Source: Xanthobacteraceae bacterium
GTDB lineage: Bacteria; Pseudomonadota; Alphaproteobacteria; Rhizobiales; Xanthobacteraceae
Direction: 5' to 3'
DNA: 5,860 nt
NCBI GenBank assembly: GCA_030037185.1
Contig: JASHRR010001231.1
Span: forward strand, 1-5,860
Notes under the pieces: generated by a model
Told to the model about the DNA's origin: nothing
What the model saw: the letters and a program-made list of their open reading frames with translations, nothing else
The model's database searches: none
Program-made: the position numbers and the translations under genes
In this document: positions 1 through 5,193 of the stretch, piece by piece
How the letters are laid out: every line of letters starts with the position of its first letter
Position numbering within the stretch: position 1 is the first letter of the stretch

Positions 1-91
1 ACTGAAGGCTCTCATGGGGCACAAAGACTCGCGGAGCACTTCTATCTACGTCCAGGGAGTTGCAGGCTTGATTAAAGGGTTATGGGATTAG
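1..91 (+). CDS. C-terminal end of a tyrosine recombinase (phage-type integrase), cut by the window edge
   Basis: The frame beginning at base 2 is open and ends with TAG at 89-91, giving 30 residues. It contains LMGHKDSRSTSIYV, which fits the C-terminal signature of XerC/XerD and phage-type integrases: a Leu-Met/Leu-Gly-His box followed about nine residues later by the nucleophilic tyrosine. Here the His codon is at 20-22 and the Tyr codon at 47-49. Enzymes of this family cut and rejoin DNA at short recombination sites through a covalent phosphotyrosine intermediate. Only the tail is present, so target site, subfamily and intactness cannot be judged. The next reading frame starts at base 92 directly after the stop codon, which suggests possible translational coupling. 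The family call is fairly secure from the motif; the role in moving this particular region is inference. Confidence 0.8.
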   Translation, partial: LKALMGHKDSRSTSIYVQGVAGLIKGLWD

Positions 92-335
92 ATGTCACTT
101 TCCAGATTCCGCCAGGAGTTCCCCCGCCTCGAGCCGCTAGCGCGTCGTATCGTCGAGCTCCTGGCCAGACCACACAGATGTCCCGGAAGAGGCCGCCGAG
201 CTCCTGGCCTTCCTCCTCGCTATCCATTACGGCGTAGAAGTAGACGAAGGCGTCCCGCGCCGAGCCATGCGCCGGCGTGTGATAGCGATGGTGAACCAGT
301 ACAATGCCGGACGAGCAGGACCGGCTCTACGCTGA
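92..335 (+). pseudogene. Small hypothetical protein gene broken by one frameshift
   Basis: An ATG directly follows the integrase stop and opens a frame reading MSLSRFRQEFPRLEPL through VELLARP at about 172. After that, this frame turns into Arg/Pro-rich sequence typical of out-of-frame high-GC DNA. In the next frame, from about 172 to TGA at 333-335, the translation becomes protein-like: TDVPEEAAELLAFLLAIHYG, then VEVDEGVPRRAMRR and VIAMVNQYN. The second half has no start codon of its own, because its frame has a TAG at 138-140. A single frameshift between about 141 and 177 would restore an acidic, helix-forming protein of about 80 residues. I do not recognise the family. Adjacency to the integrase suggests one transcript, perhaps an accessory of the mobile element. 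It may be a true decayed gene or a one-base sequencing error. Confidence 0.55.
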
Positions 336-902
336 GCCGCGGGTGCATTGAACTATGTCCCACGGATCAATCCGCGTTATCCGCCCCGGCGGCAATATGG
401 ACAAATGCTGCTGTGCGCACTGCATTAGAACACGTGGCTATCTGGCCGTGATGGACGGCAACATGCCGGAACGACCGGCCGAGATAACGACGAACCAGGA
501 CGCGGTGCAGTTCTTCCGGTTTTTGGCTTACGCTCTTGGAAGTCCAGAATAGGTACATTAATGGACCTCGCAGCCTTCGCCAAAGTATCAACGCAGCTTG
601 CTGCCAGAAAAGCCTCTTTCTCGATGATGATTTTCCGGCGCTCCGAAAAGCCGGTAGGAGGTTGATGCTAGCCGTAACCAGCCATCTTGTTGTTTCGGCG
701 ATAACTTCGTTATCGCTCTAGACGGCGGCGAAGGGGCTGGCTTGAGCGGTCAGCCGGCACAACCGGGTCGTATCGAAGGGTTGTTGTCGATCATCGGCCG
801 GAGCGGAGCGACTTGATCACGCAGTCGCAACCCGGGGCTCCGTCCGCGACTGAACCCTGACCGAAGAGGCCGACCGCCTCGGCGCCCTCGCAGATCGCAC
901 GA
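336..902. other. Stretch without a confident gene
   Basis: Several short overlapping frames exist, but none is convincing. The frame at 355-552 (+) encodes 65 residues with a Cys-rich stretch (DKCCCAHC) and ends VQFFRFLAYALGSPE; it lacks a good ribosome binding site. The frame at 561-665 (+) encodes 34 residues starting MDLAAFAKVSTQLAAR, with only a weak purine stretch upstream. The frame at 536-721 overlaps both. These could be pieces of one decayed gene joined across frames, but I cannot assign them to a family. From about 720 to 902 I see no coding signal on either strand, only a short GC inverted repeat at 866-880 without a T-run. Confidence 0.5.
698..716. repeat. Perfect 8-bp inverted repeat with a 3-nt loop
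   Basis: GCGATAAC at 698-705 is followed by TTC and then the exact reverse complement GTTATCGC at 709-716. No T-run follows on either strand, so it does not look like an intrinsic terminator. It could be an operator, a recombination-related site, an RNA hairpin, or chance. It lies in a stretch without a confident gene, about 190 bases beyond the stop of the large minus-strand gene. Confidence 0.6.
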
Positions 903-2597
903 TCAGGTTCCCTGTTGGGCGGCCGTCGCGGTGGATTGGACGGCCTCGCCAAGCTGCGCAGCTGACGCCACCTCTGTCAGCACTGGTTGAACCGACGGTG
1001 CCAAGCTGTTGCCATTGTTGCCAAACAATCCTAGCGCTTCCGGCGCTAATGCGGCGAAACCGGAGACGCCGCGGAAAATGGTTCCGGCCTCGATGGCATT
1101 AAGTGCAGCCTGTCCGGAATGGCCGACACTGGCCGCCGTCGCAATCTCATCTGCAACGGTTTGTGCGGTGTCGAGGATATCGCTGGACGCGCCGAGGTCG
1201 CTCGCCAGGTTGGTAATGCCGGGCATCGCCCCGACGGCAGTGTTGATGACGCCCCACACATTGCTGCCGTTTGCCGCGGCGTAGGCCTGGTCACCGACGG
1301 TCGCGGCATCCTGGATGATGGTGGAACCTGTCGCGCCGTCGACGAACCCGCCGACGTCGCTGGTGAGGTCGGCCAGCGCTCCGGCATTGGCGATATCATA
1401 GAAGCTGGAGACACCGCGGAAAATGCTTCCGGCCTCGATCGAATTAAATGCAGCCTGTCCGGATTGGCCGACACTGGCGGCTGTCCCAATCTCGTCTGTA
1501 ACGGTTTGTGCCGTGTCGAGGAGATCGCTGGACGAGCCGAGGTCGCTCGCCAGGTTGGTAATGTCGGGCATCGCCCCGACTGCGGTGTTGATCACGCCCC
1601 ACACATTGTCGCTGTTCGCCGCGGTGTAAGCCTGGTCACCGTATTGGGTGACGGTCGCCGCGTCCTGGATGGTGGAACCTATCGCACCGCCGACGAACCC
1701 GCCGACGCCGGCGATGCCGCCGGCGAGGTCGGCCAGCCCGCCAGCAACATTTCCGTTGGCGATATCATAGCCGCCTGTCGTGCCCAGATAGGCGGCAGCG
1801 GCGATCGGCCCGACCCCGGGGATGGCCGCCAACGCAATGGGAGCGATCGCTTCCAAGGCGTGCAGGATGCTGCCCCAAAATCCTGTTTCCTTAGTGACAC
1901 TCAGCTTCCCATTCGTGTCGAGCGTCACATCGTAAGTACCCCCCGGTGCATGCACCTTCTCCGACAGCTTCTTGCGCTTGTCCACGGGCGTCGCAGCCAT
2001 CTCGGCCTCAAGCTGGTCCTCGGCGGCGTCGATCAACACTTGGTCACGGTAGCCGTCCCCAAGGTCAGGAATCTGTTGGATGGAATTCGCGCCCGGCCCG
2101 GTGTTGCGCACCAGCAAATGTTCCTGTTTGCCATTGGCATCAAAGATCGTTATTCCAATTGACAGGGCTTGGCCGGAATCTTGGCCCGGCGCCGATCGCT
2201 CTATGTTGAGCAGTCTTTCGGCATCGGCGACCTTCGCTTGCGCGGCCTGATTGCGTGCTGACGTCTCGATCGCATCCTTTTGCTGTCCAGTTAGCTTCAG
2301 TCCTTCGGCTTCCAATCTCGCCACAGCCTCTTTTCCCGGATCCACTTGCGGGTTCTGGTCAGCGGCCTTGGTCAACAGCGAGTTCAGGTCGTTCGCGCTG
2401 ATCTGCCCGCTGCGGTAGAGCTGCATGAACGCGGCATCCTCGGAATGCTCCCTTTGGCCGCTCGGCAAGGTCTGCGCCTGTTGCTCTACCGCCTGCCATG
2501 TGGACTGCAATTGAGCGTTTGTCATGTCGGATGGGGGCCCGGCGAAAAGGGACGTAGTGCTGCTCGACGACGGATAGGTTGTCGAAGCGACGGGCAT
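903..2597 (-). CDS. Large repeat-containing protein, candidate type III secreted effector
   Basis: The gene encodes 564 residues. I chose the ATG at 2597 because AGGAGG (2606-2611) sits eight bases upstream; the frame extends to an ATG at 2729, but that start has no ribosome binding site. Ten of the first 20 residues are Ser or Thr and there is no hydrophobic signal peptide, as in many rhizobial type III substrates. Residues about 25-140 are polar and helical. Residues about 144-236 look beta-rich, with alternating hydrophobic residues (LSIGITIFDANG, YDVTLDTNGKLSV). Residues 243-308 are Gly/Ala-rich and hydrophobic and could insert in a membrane. Residues 277-399 and 400-514 are two tandem repeats beginning YDIAN and ending IFRGVS(S/G)F. 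The tail, 515-564, is Ala/Gln-rich. I recognise no catalytic motif or named family. Secretion is inference; an outer-surface or translocator-like protein is the main alternative. No convincing TtsI-binding tts box was found. Confidence 0.85.
   Translation of the reverse strand: MPVASTTYPSSSSTTSLFAGPPSDMTNAQLQSTWQAVEQQAQTLPSGQREHSEDAAFMQLYRSGQISANDLNSLLTKAADQNPQVDPGKEAVARLEAEGLKLTGQQKDAIETSARNQAAQAKVADAERLLNIERSAPGQDSGQALSIGITIFDANGKQEHLLVRNTGPGANSIQQIPDLGDGYRDQVLIDAAEDQLEAEMAATPVDKRKKLSEKVHAPGGTYDVTLDTNGKLSVTKETGFWGSILHALEAIAPIALAAIPGVGPIAAAAYLGTTGGYDIANGNVAGGLADLAGGIAGVGGFVGGAIGSTIQDAATVTQYGDQAYTAANSDNVWGVINTAVGAMPDITNLASDLGSSSDLLDTAQTVTDEIGTAASVGQSGQAAFNSIEAGSIFRGVSSFYDIANAGALADLTSDVGGFVDGATGSTIIQDAATVGDQAYAAANGSNVWGVINTAVGAMPGITNLASDLGASSDILDTAQTVADEIATAASVGHSGQAALNAIEAGTIFRGVSGFAALAPEALGLFGNNGNSLAPSVQPVLTEVASAAQLGEAVQSTATAAQQGT
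1056..1769 (-). repeat. Tandem intragenic duplication, two units of about 369 and 345 bp
   Basis: Unit 1 covers 1401-1769 and unit 2 covers 1056-1400 of the minus-strand gene. Each starts with codons for YDIAN and ends with IFRGVS(S/G)F. Over the 69 residues from NVWGVIN to the final Phe I count ten substitutions, so about 85% identity by eye, with similarly high DNA identity and no frame break. Unit 1 is eight residues longer, with differences near the start of the unit and a TQY insertion after QDAATV. The substitutions are mostly conservative (S/A, L/I, S/T, T/A). This indicates a fairly recent in-frame duplication retained as protein. Confidence 0.9.
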
Positions 2598-2605
2598 AAG
2601 TGATG

Positions 2606-2611
2606 CCTCCT
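2606..2611 (-). promoter_or_regulatory. Strong Shine-Dalgarno site that fixes the start of the large gene
   Basis: Read on the minus strand this is AGGAGG followed by eight bases and ATG at 2597. It is a near-ideal ribosome binding site. The alternative in-frame ATG at 2729 is preceded by AT-rich sequence without a purine-rich site, so the 44 extra residues are probably untranslated leader. Confidence 0.8.
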
Positions 2612-2630
2612 GCGGCTGCTCTCCGGGATT

Positions 2631-2647
2631 GAGCCGATGCTCGGCTC
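2631..2647 (-). repeat. Perfect 7-bp inverted repeat in the leader of the large gene
   Basis: GAGCCGA (2631-2637), a TGC loop, and TCGGCTC (2641-2647) form an exact palindromic stem. It lies 34 bases upstream of the start codon and 19 bases before the Shine-Dalgarno site. In RNA it would be a stable GC hairpin in the 5' leader; in DNA it could be a dimer binding site. No T-run follows in the direction of transcription, so it is not a terminator. Confidence 0.6.
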
Positions 2648-2655
2648 TGCGGCTA

Positions 2656-2779
2656 TCATTCAGATTAACTGATATTATGGTGCGTTTTATGGAGTCGGCA
2701 ATACATTTCGATGATAAGATTGTATTCATGATATTGTATACTGAACAATGTGGCCTCTCATGGAACCCGGCAACCGGGT
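2656..2779 (-). promoter_or_regulatory. AT-rich probable promoter region of the large gene, with short inverted repeats
   Basis: This segment is clearly more AT-rich than its surroundings and lies upstream of the leader of the minus-strand gene. It contains ATTGT-N7-ACAAT (2733-2749), a 5-bp inverted repeat around a TATAC core, and ACCCGG-CAA-CCGGGT (2765-2779), a perfect 6-bp one. I could not identify a sigma-70 pair with standard spacing, a sigma-54 element or a nod box. The promoter call rests on position and base composition only. Confidence 0.35.
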
Positions 2780-2950
2780 CTCAGTTGCTGCGGCCCCGCT
2801 TGCTCGATTACATCGCGAACTCCCGACTGTCGTCTTTCTGAGAAGGGCCGCGGGCGATTCCGTGCGGACAGGTAAGCCGCCGGCATCACCGGGCTGCGGA
2901 ACGTATTAGCGCGATCGGTAGGCTGGTGTTTTGGGAGAGATCCCCTTCAC

Positions 2951-3259
2951 GTGTATCTTTCTCCTGGAAGGCGCATTGCGTGGGATGCGGGCGTGACCTG
3001 GGCGCCGGGGAACTCCGCAGCGATTCCGGGTGAGTTGGCATTCGATGGCAATGAGGCGTCACTCACGCTGAAAAGCAACCAGCAAAGCTGCGTCACGGTG
3101 GGTGATGACATGACGGGTGATCCGCTTACCCAATCCGCGTCCGCTCACGATGAGCATTGGATCGGCGTCGGGTGCGCGCCAGGCCCGGGGCCTCGGGCAA
3201 CCGTGCGCCTTACGTCACCAGATAGGATTCTGTTCGTATTAGAGCGCAGGCCGGGCTGA
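2951..3259 (+). CDS. Possible orphan hypothetical protein, 102 residues
   Basis: The frame opens with GTG at 2951, ten bases after a GGGAGAGA purine stretch that could serve as ribosome binding site, and ends with TGA at 3257-3259. There is no ATG in this frame upstream before the TAA at 2873. A second GTG at 2993 is an alternative start. The product has short hydrophobic strands separated by turns (SLTLKSNQQSCVTVGDD, HWIGVGCAPGPGP, ILFVLERRPG), suggesting a small beta-rich soluble protein. There is no signal peptide or membrane segment. I recognise no family. Codon third positions are GC-rich and the sequence reads like protein, which supports it being real. It is divergently oriented from the large gene across about 350 bases. 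Confidence 0.4.
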   Translation: MYLSPGRRIAWDAGVTWAPGNSAAIPGELAFDGNEASLTLKSNQQSCVTVGDDMTGDPLTQSASAHDEHWIGVGCAPGPGPRATVRLTSPDRILFVLERRPG

Positions 3260-3405
3260 GTACGGGTAACCTATCTGTACCCCCGCGCGCCGTAGCGCAG
3301 AAGCGGGTGAGAGGCGGGTCACCGGCTGGCTCCGCCAATCTGACCTTGCGGCGAGTGATCGGCCCGCGCGACTTCAAACCAGTGCGCGTCTCGTTGCCAA
3401 TGCCG

Positions 3406-3660
3406 GTTTAAACCTGACCCACACTGCGCCCGAGTCAATCCGACCCACAGGGAAACATCGGCTGCTGTAACGGGTGTGCGATGATGCCGGGCTGCCGCTT
3501 GTTCTCCAGCCGGTAGCTCTCGCCCGGTTATCACACGACAGCGGACGCGGTCGAACTCGGTCAGGATGGGATCGCCGGCGAACGCCTGGCCCCTGCCGTC
3601 GTTGACGAATTCACACTGACGTGCGGAAGCGTTTTTTCGCGAGCGCGTTGGCGAATTGCG
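3406..3660 (-). mobile_element. Remnant of the right end of an IS21-family insertion sequence
   Basis: The 3' end of a decayed istB (3435-3660) is followed on the minus strand by two copies of TGTGGGTC (complement of GACCCACA at 3416-3423 and 3442-3449), 26 bases apart. IS21-family elements typically carry short repeated transposase-binding motifs near their ends, just outside istB. No istA, no complete istB and no opposite end are in the window, so this is a fragment. The exact terminus and any target-site duplication cannot be fixed. Confidence 0.5.
3435..3660 (-). pseudogene. istB: Degraded 3' end of istB, the IS21-family ATP-binding helper of transposition
   Basis: Three pieces in different frames line up with the C-terminal part of IstB proteins. 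Reading leftwards they are AKKRFRTSV (ending at a TGA), then GQAFAGDPILTEFDRV, then GESYRLENKRQPGI ending in TGA at 3435-3437. In intact IstB the order is a Tyr/Phe-x-x-x-Ser segment, an FGD/FAD-x-x-x-T-x-x-x-DRL segment, and a G(D/E)SYRL-basic tail. A single extra G in the GGG run at 3523-3525 explains the last frame break. IstB is an AAA+ ATPase that prepares target DNA for the IstA transposase. The Walker motifs would lie upstream of this fragment and are absent. The gene cannot make a functional product. The family assignment is from remembered motifs, not a search. Confidence 0.6.
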
Positions 3661-4253
3661 TCCACGTCCCCCGACGGGACATGATCGAGAATTCTCAGGC
3701 CCTTACACCGGAGTCCCTTCCGGTTCTGCTTATTCATCGATCCAGCTATTTGTTGCTGACGCAGCTATTCTGCCGCAAGAAAGTCGCGCCGTGAACGTGT
3801 TTCACGATGTGGGCGGATTGAGTTGCTGCGTCGATCAATCGCACGTCGACGCGAACCGCCGCAACGTTATGATTCTTTGAAGTGAGTCTGTGCCTTGCAA
3901 CGGCCCAAAAACGCAATGATCGGGACAATGCCGGTAAGACGGTGGATTGACAGGTGAAGCCTCGGCCCAGTTGCGCTCCAAGAATCAAGCGCTTCGAAAC
4001 CATGGAGACGAACGGCCGACAACAATCTACCGAATTTGGCGCGAGCCCGCCTCGCTGACACCGCAACAGACAAGCGGCCCGCTCAGTACACGGCGAGAGG
4101 CAGCAAGACCAGTAAATTTGGCCCGTAGTCACCGCGGGCAGCCTATCCCGACCGTCGTAATTTATGATGAGGCGCTATGATCTGGATGAAATCGCAGCTC
4201 TCATGATCTCGCTAATGTTCGATCATGGGCGGGCCAACTTAGGGAAAGCAGCG
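3661..4253. other. Stretch of nearly 600 bases without a confident gene
   Basis: Overlapping open frames occur on both strands (for example 3746-4132 minus and 3947-4180 plus), but none has a good ribosome binding site or recognisable protein sequence. The 3947 frame begins with TTG and gives 77 Arg/Pro/Gln-rich residues; it ends within the extension upstream of the 4254 gene. A minus-strand frame at 3561-3737 encodes 58 residues starting MNKQNRKGLR, but it overlaps the istB remnant and has only a weak GGA upstream. The region is probably intergenic or decayed coding DNA and should hold the promoter of the 4254 gene, which I could not locate. Confidence 0.45.
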
Positions 4254-4577
4254 ATGAGTGACTACTCGAGACGTCTTGACGTAAGTATCGAAGGACCTTG
4301 CCGTCCGGAGAAGAGCGGGCTGGTGGCGTCGACGTCTTCCGCGCCGTGGATTCCGCGTATCTCTCACGAAATCCTTCGGGACCTTGGCATGTCGGACGAT
4401 GCCATCGCGCGGTACTTCTGCCGGTTCCGACATGGCCAACTGGAGCAAATCGTCCAAACGGTCCTGCATAAACGCGGTTGGATGTGTCGTAGATGGCGAG
4501 GATACGTGATGACGAAGGAGCGTCATGGCCAAACGGGAATATCACACCGAGCAGACAGAGACCGGGACGCCGTTTAG
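4254..4577 (+). CDS. Small hypothetical protein of rhizobial-island type, 107 residues
   Basis: I chose the ATG at 4254 because AGGGAAA lies seven bases upstream. The frame extends to an ATG at 4164, which has no ribosome binding site. The product begins MSDYSRRLDVSIEG. It has a conserved-looking core at residues about 36-66 (PWIPRISHEILRDLGMSDD, then AIARYFCRFRHGQ) that reads as a helical, winged-helix-sized motif. I recall similar PW(I/V)PRIS...LRDLGM...ARYF proteins of unknown function in rhizobial symbiotic regions, but this is memory, not a search. The last 35 residues are Arg-rich and low in hydrophobics (CRRWRGYVMTKERHGQ), unlike the core, so the natural C-terminus may have been changed by a frameshift near 4480. 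The gene overlaps the start of the following small frame by 53 bases. Confidence 0.6.
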   Translation: MSDYSRRLDVSIEGPCRPEKSGLVASTSSAPWIPRISHEILRDLGMSDDAIARYFCRFRHGQLEQIVQTVLHKRGWMCRRWRGYVMTKERHGQTGISHRADRDRDAV

Positions 4578-4620
4578 TTCAGTCCCGTCGGTGTTCGTTC
4601 GGAAAAAAGCACACACATAA
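4525..4620 (+). CDS. Possible very small protein, 31 residues
   Basis: ATG at 4525 is preceded by GAAGGAG with about four bases of spacing, a good ribosome binding site. The frame ends with TAA at 4618-4620. The product starts MAKREYHTEQTETG and ends SVFVRKKAHT: hydrophilic, basic at both ends, no membrane segment. It overlaps the end of the 4254 gene in another frame, an arrangement compatible with translational coupling. It may be an authentic small protein, the start of a gene truncated by decay, or chance. The ribosome binding site is the main support. Confidence 0.4.
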   Translation: MAKREYHTEQTETGTPFSSVPSVFVRKKAHT

Positions 4621-5086
4621 TTGCGTGAAATTCGAAGCTGCTCGACAGATTTCAGGAGACCGCAGCCGGCTCGTTTGAAATGGTGATGGGAGACGCCCAG
4701 CATGGCCGACGGAAACTCACAATGATAGAGATCGCAGTTGGGTTGCTGCCTGGCGGGTGCTTCGTAGCGCGACTTCAGCAAACGGCGGCAGGTTTGCCGT
4801 GTCCGCCCAGCTGTCCGGACGCAGCGCATGGCTGGTGCGACCGCTCCTCAACACCTCATTTCCGTACGGTCTTTGGCCCTATGTTGAACTGGTGGGTCGC
4901 CGTTGCAATGCTCATCCCAGCCCTGTGAATCACTGGGGTTTGGCAAGACCAGCGTTCCCGGTCCGGGTCGAACGACAATCGGCTGAAAAGTTCGCACCTA
5001 GTTGGATTTTTGACGTTCGCCTTGATTCATCTTCGTTCAGCCGAGTCACTTATATTCCTTCACTGTCAGGCCAATTCCGCGACGTG

Positions 5087-5109
5087 AAAAAATCCGGGCT
5101 AGCGAGCCC
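5087..5109 (-). terminator. Weak candidate intrinsic terminator, minus strand
   Basis: Read on the minus strand: GGGCT, a CGCT loop, AGCCC, then GGA and six T residues (complement of AAAAAA at 5087-5092). The stem is only 5 bp but all strong pairs except one, and the T-run begins three bases after it. No convincing minus-strand gene lies upstream, so the element would be an orphan. On the + strand the A-run precedes the hairpin, so it would not terminate in that direction. Confidence 0.3.
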
Positions 5110-5182
5110 ATCCAGCGCCGTTCATTGGCGCCCGGCAATATGGTAATGTGTTGCGCACGGTTGGACCTGCTAACGACCGCGC

Positions 5183-5191
5183 GGGGGGGGG
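5183..5191 (+). promoter_or_regulatory. Run of nine G residues overlapping the ribosome binding region of the next gene
   Basis: Nine consecutive G residues end two bases before the ATG at 5194. They must supply the ribosome-binding function for that gene, since no AGGAG-like site is present, yet the spacing is shorter than usual. Homopolymer runs of this length are prone to slippage and to sequencing errors. Confidence 0.5.
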
Positions 5192-5193
5192 AC

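Larger units (their letters stand above)
4621..5193. other. Stretch of about 570 bases without a confident gene
   Basis: Two + frames (4680-4928 and 4757-5146) and one minus frame (4542-4829) overlap here. None has recognisable domains, a good ribosome binding site or consistent protein character. The region probably includes the promoter of the gene at 5194. A TATATT at 5051-5056 could be a -10 element, but I see no -35 at standard spacing. A terminator-like hairpin for the minus strand is noted separately at 5087-5109. Confidence 0.4.

Noticed and set aside
701..713. loxP-like half-site (ATAACTTCGT) at the inverted repeat
   Set aside because: The similarity is limited to about ten bases, the 8-bp spacer and second 13-bp arm are absent, and the repeat is fully explained as a short palindrome.
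866..880. GAGGC-CGACC-GCCTC inverted repeat as terminator of the large gene
   Set aside because: The stem is only 5 bp and no T-run follows on the minus strand, so an intrinsic terminator is not supported.
1046..1489. 147-codon minus frame inside the large gene
   Set aside because: The translation is Pro/Ser/Arg-rich out-of-frame sequence that also shows the duplicated pattern. It is a shadow of the real gene.
1119..2162. Long 347-codon + strand frame opposite the large gene
   Set aside because: It is antisense to a well-supported gene with a strong ribosome binding site. Its translation is low in hydrophobic structure and mirrors the repeat units. It is a shadow frame.
2652..2673. Possible tts box (TtsI binding site) upstream of the large gene on the minus strand
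   Set aside because: The sequence ATCAGTTAATCTGAAT shares only TCAG and a few further positions with the consensus as I remember it, lacks the TCG and AAGCT parts, and lies only about 54 bases from the start codon. It is too weak to call.
2748..2909. Short + frame starting MWPLMEPGNR, 53-54 residues
   Set aside because: No ribosome binding site, no recognised motif, and it lies across the presumed promoter region of the large gene.
2951..3259. CsrA-like character of the 102-residue orphan (VTVGDD followed by IGVGCAP)
   Set aside because: The spacing differs from CsrA, the N-terminal MLVL-type start is absent, the protein is much longer, and the matching residues are few. Probably chance.
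3319..3534. 71-residue minus frame starting with GTG
   Set aside because: Its beginning is part of the frameshifted istB remnant and the rest is noncoding IS end sequence, so it is not an independent gene.
3561..3737. 58-residue minus frame starting MNKQNRKGLR
   Set aside because: It overlaps the istB remnant in another frame, has only a weak ribosome binding site and no recognised family, so it is not called as a gene.
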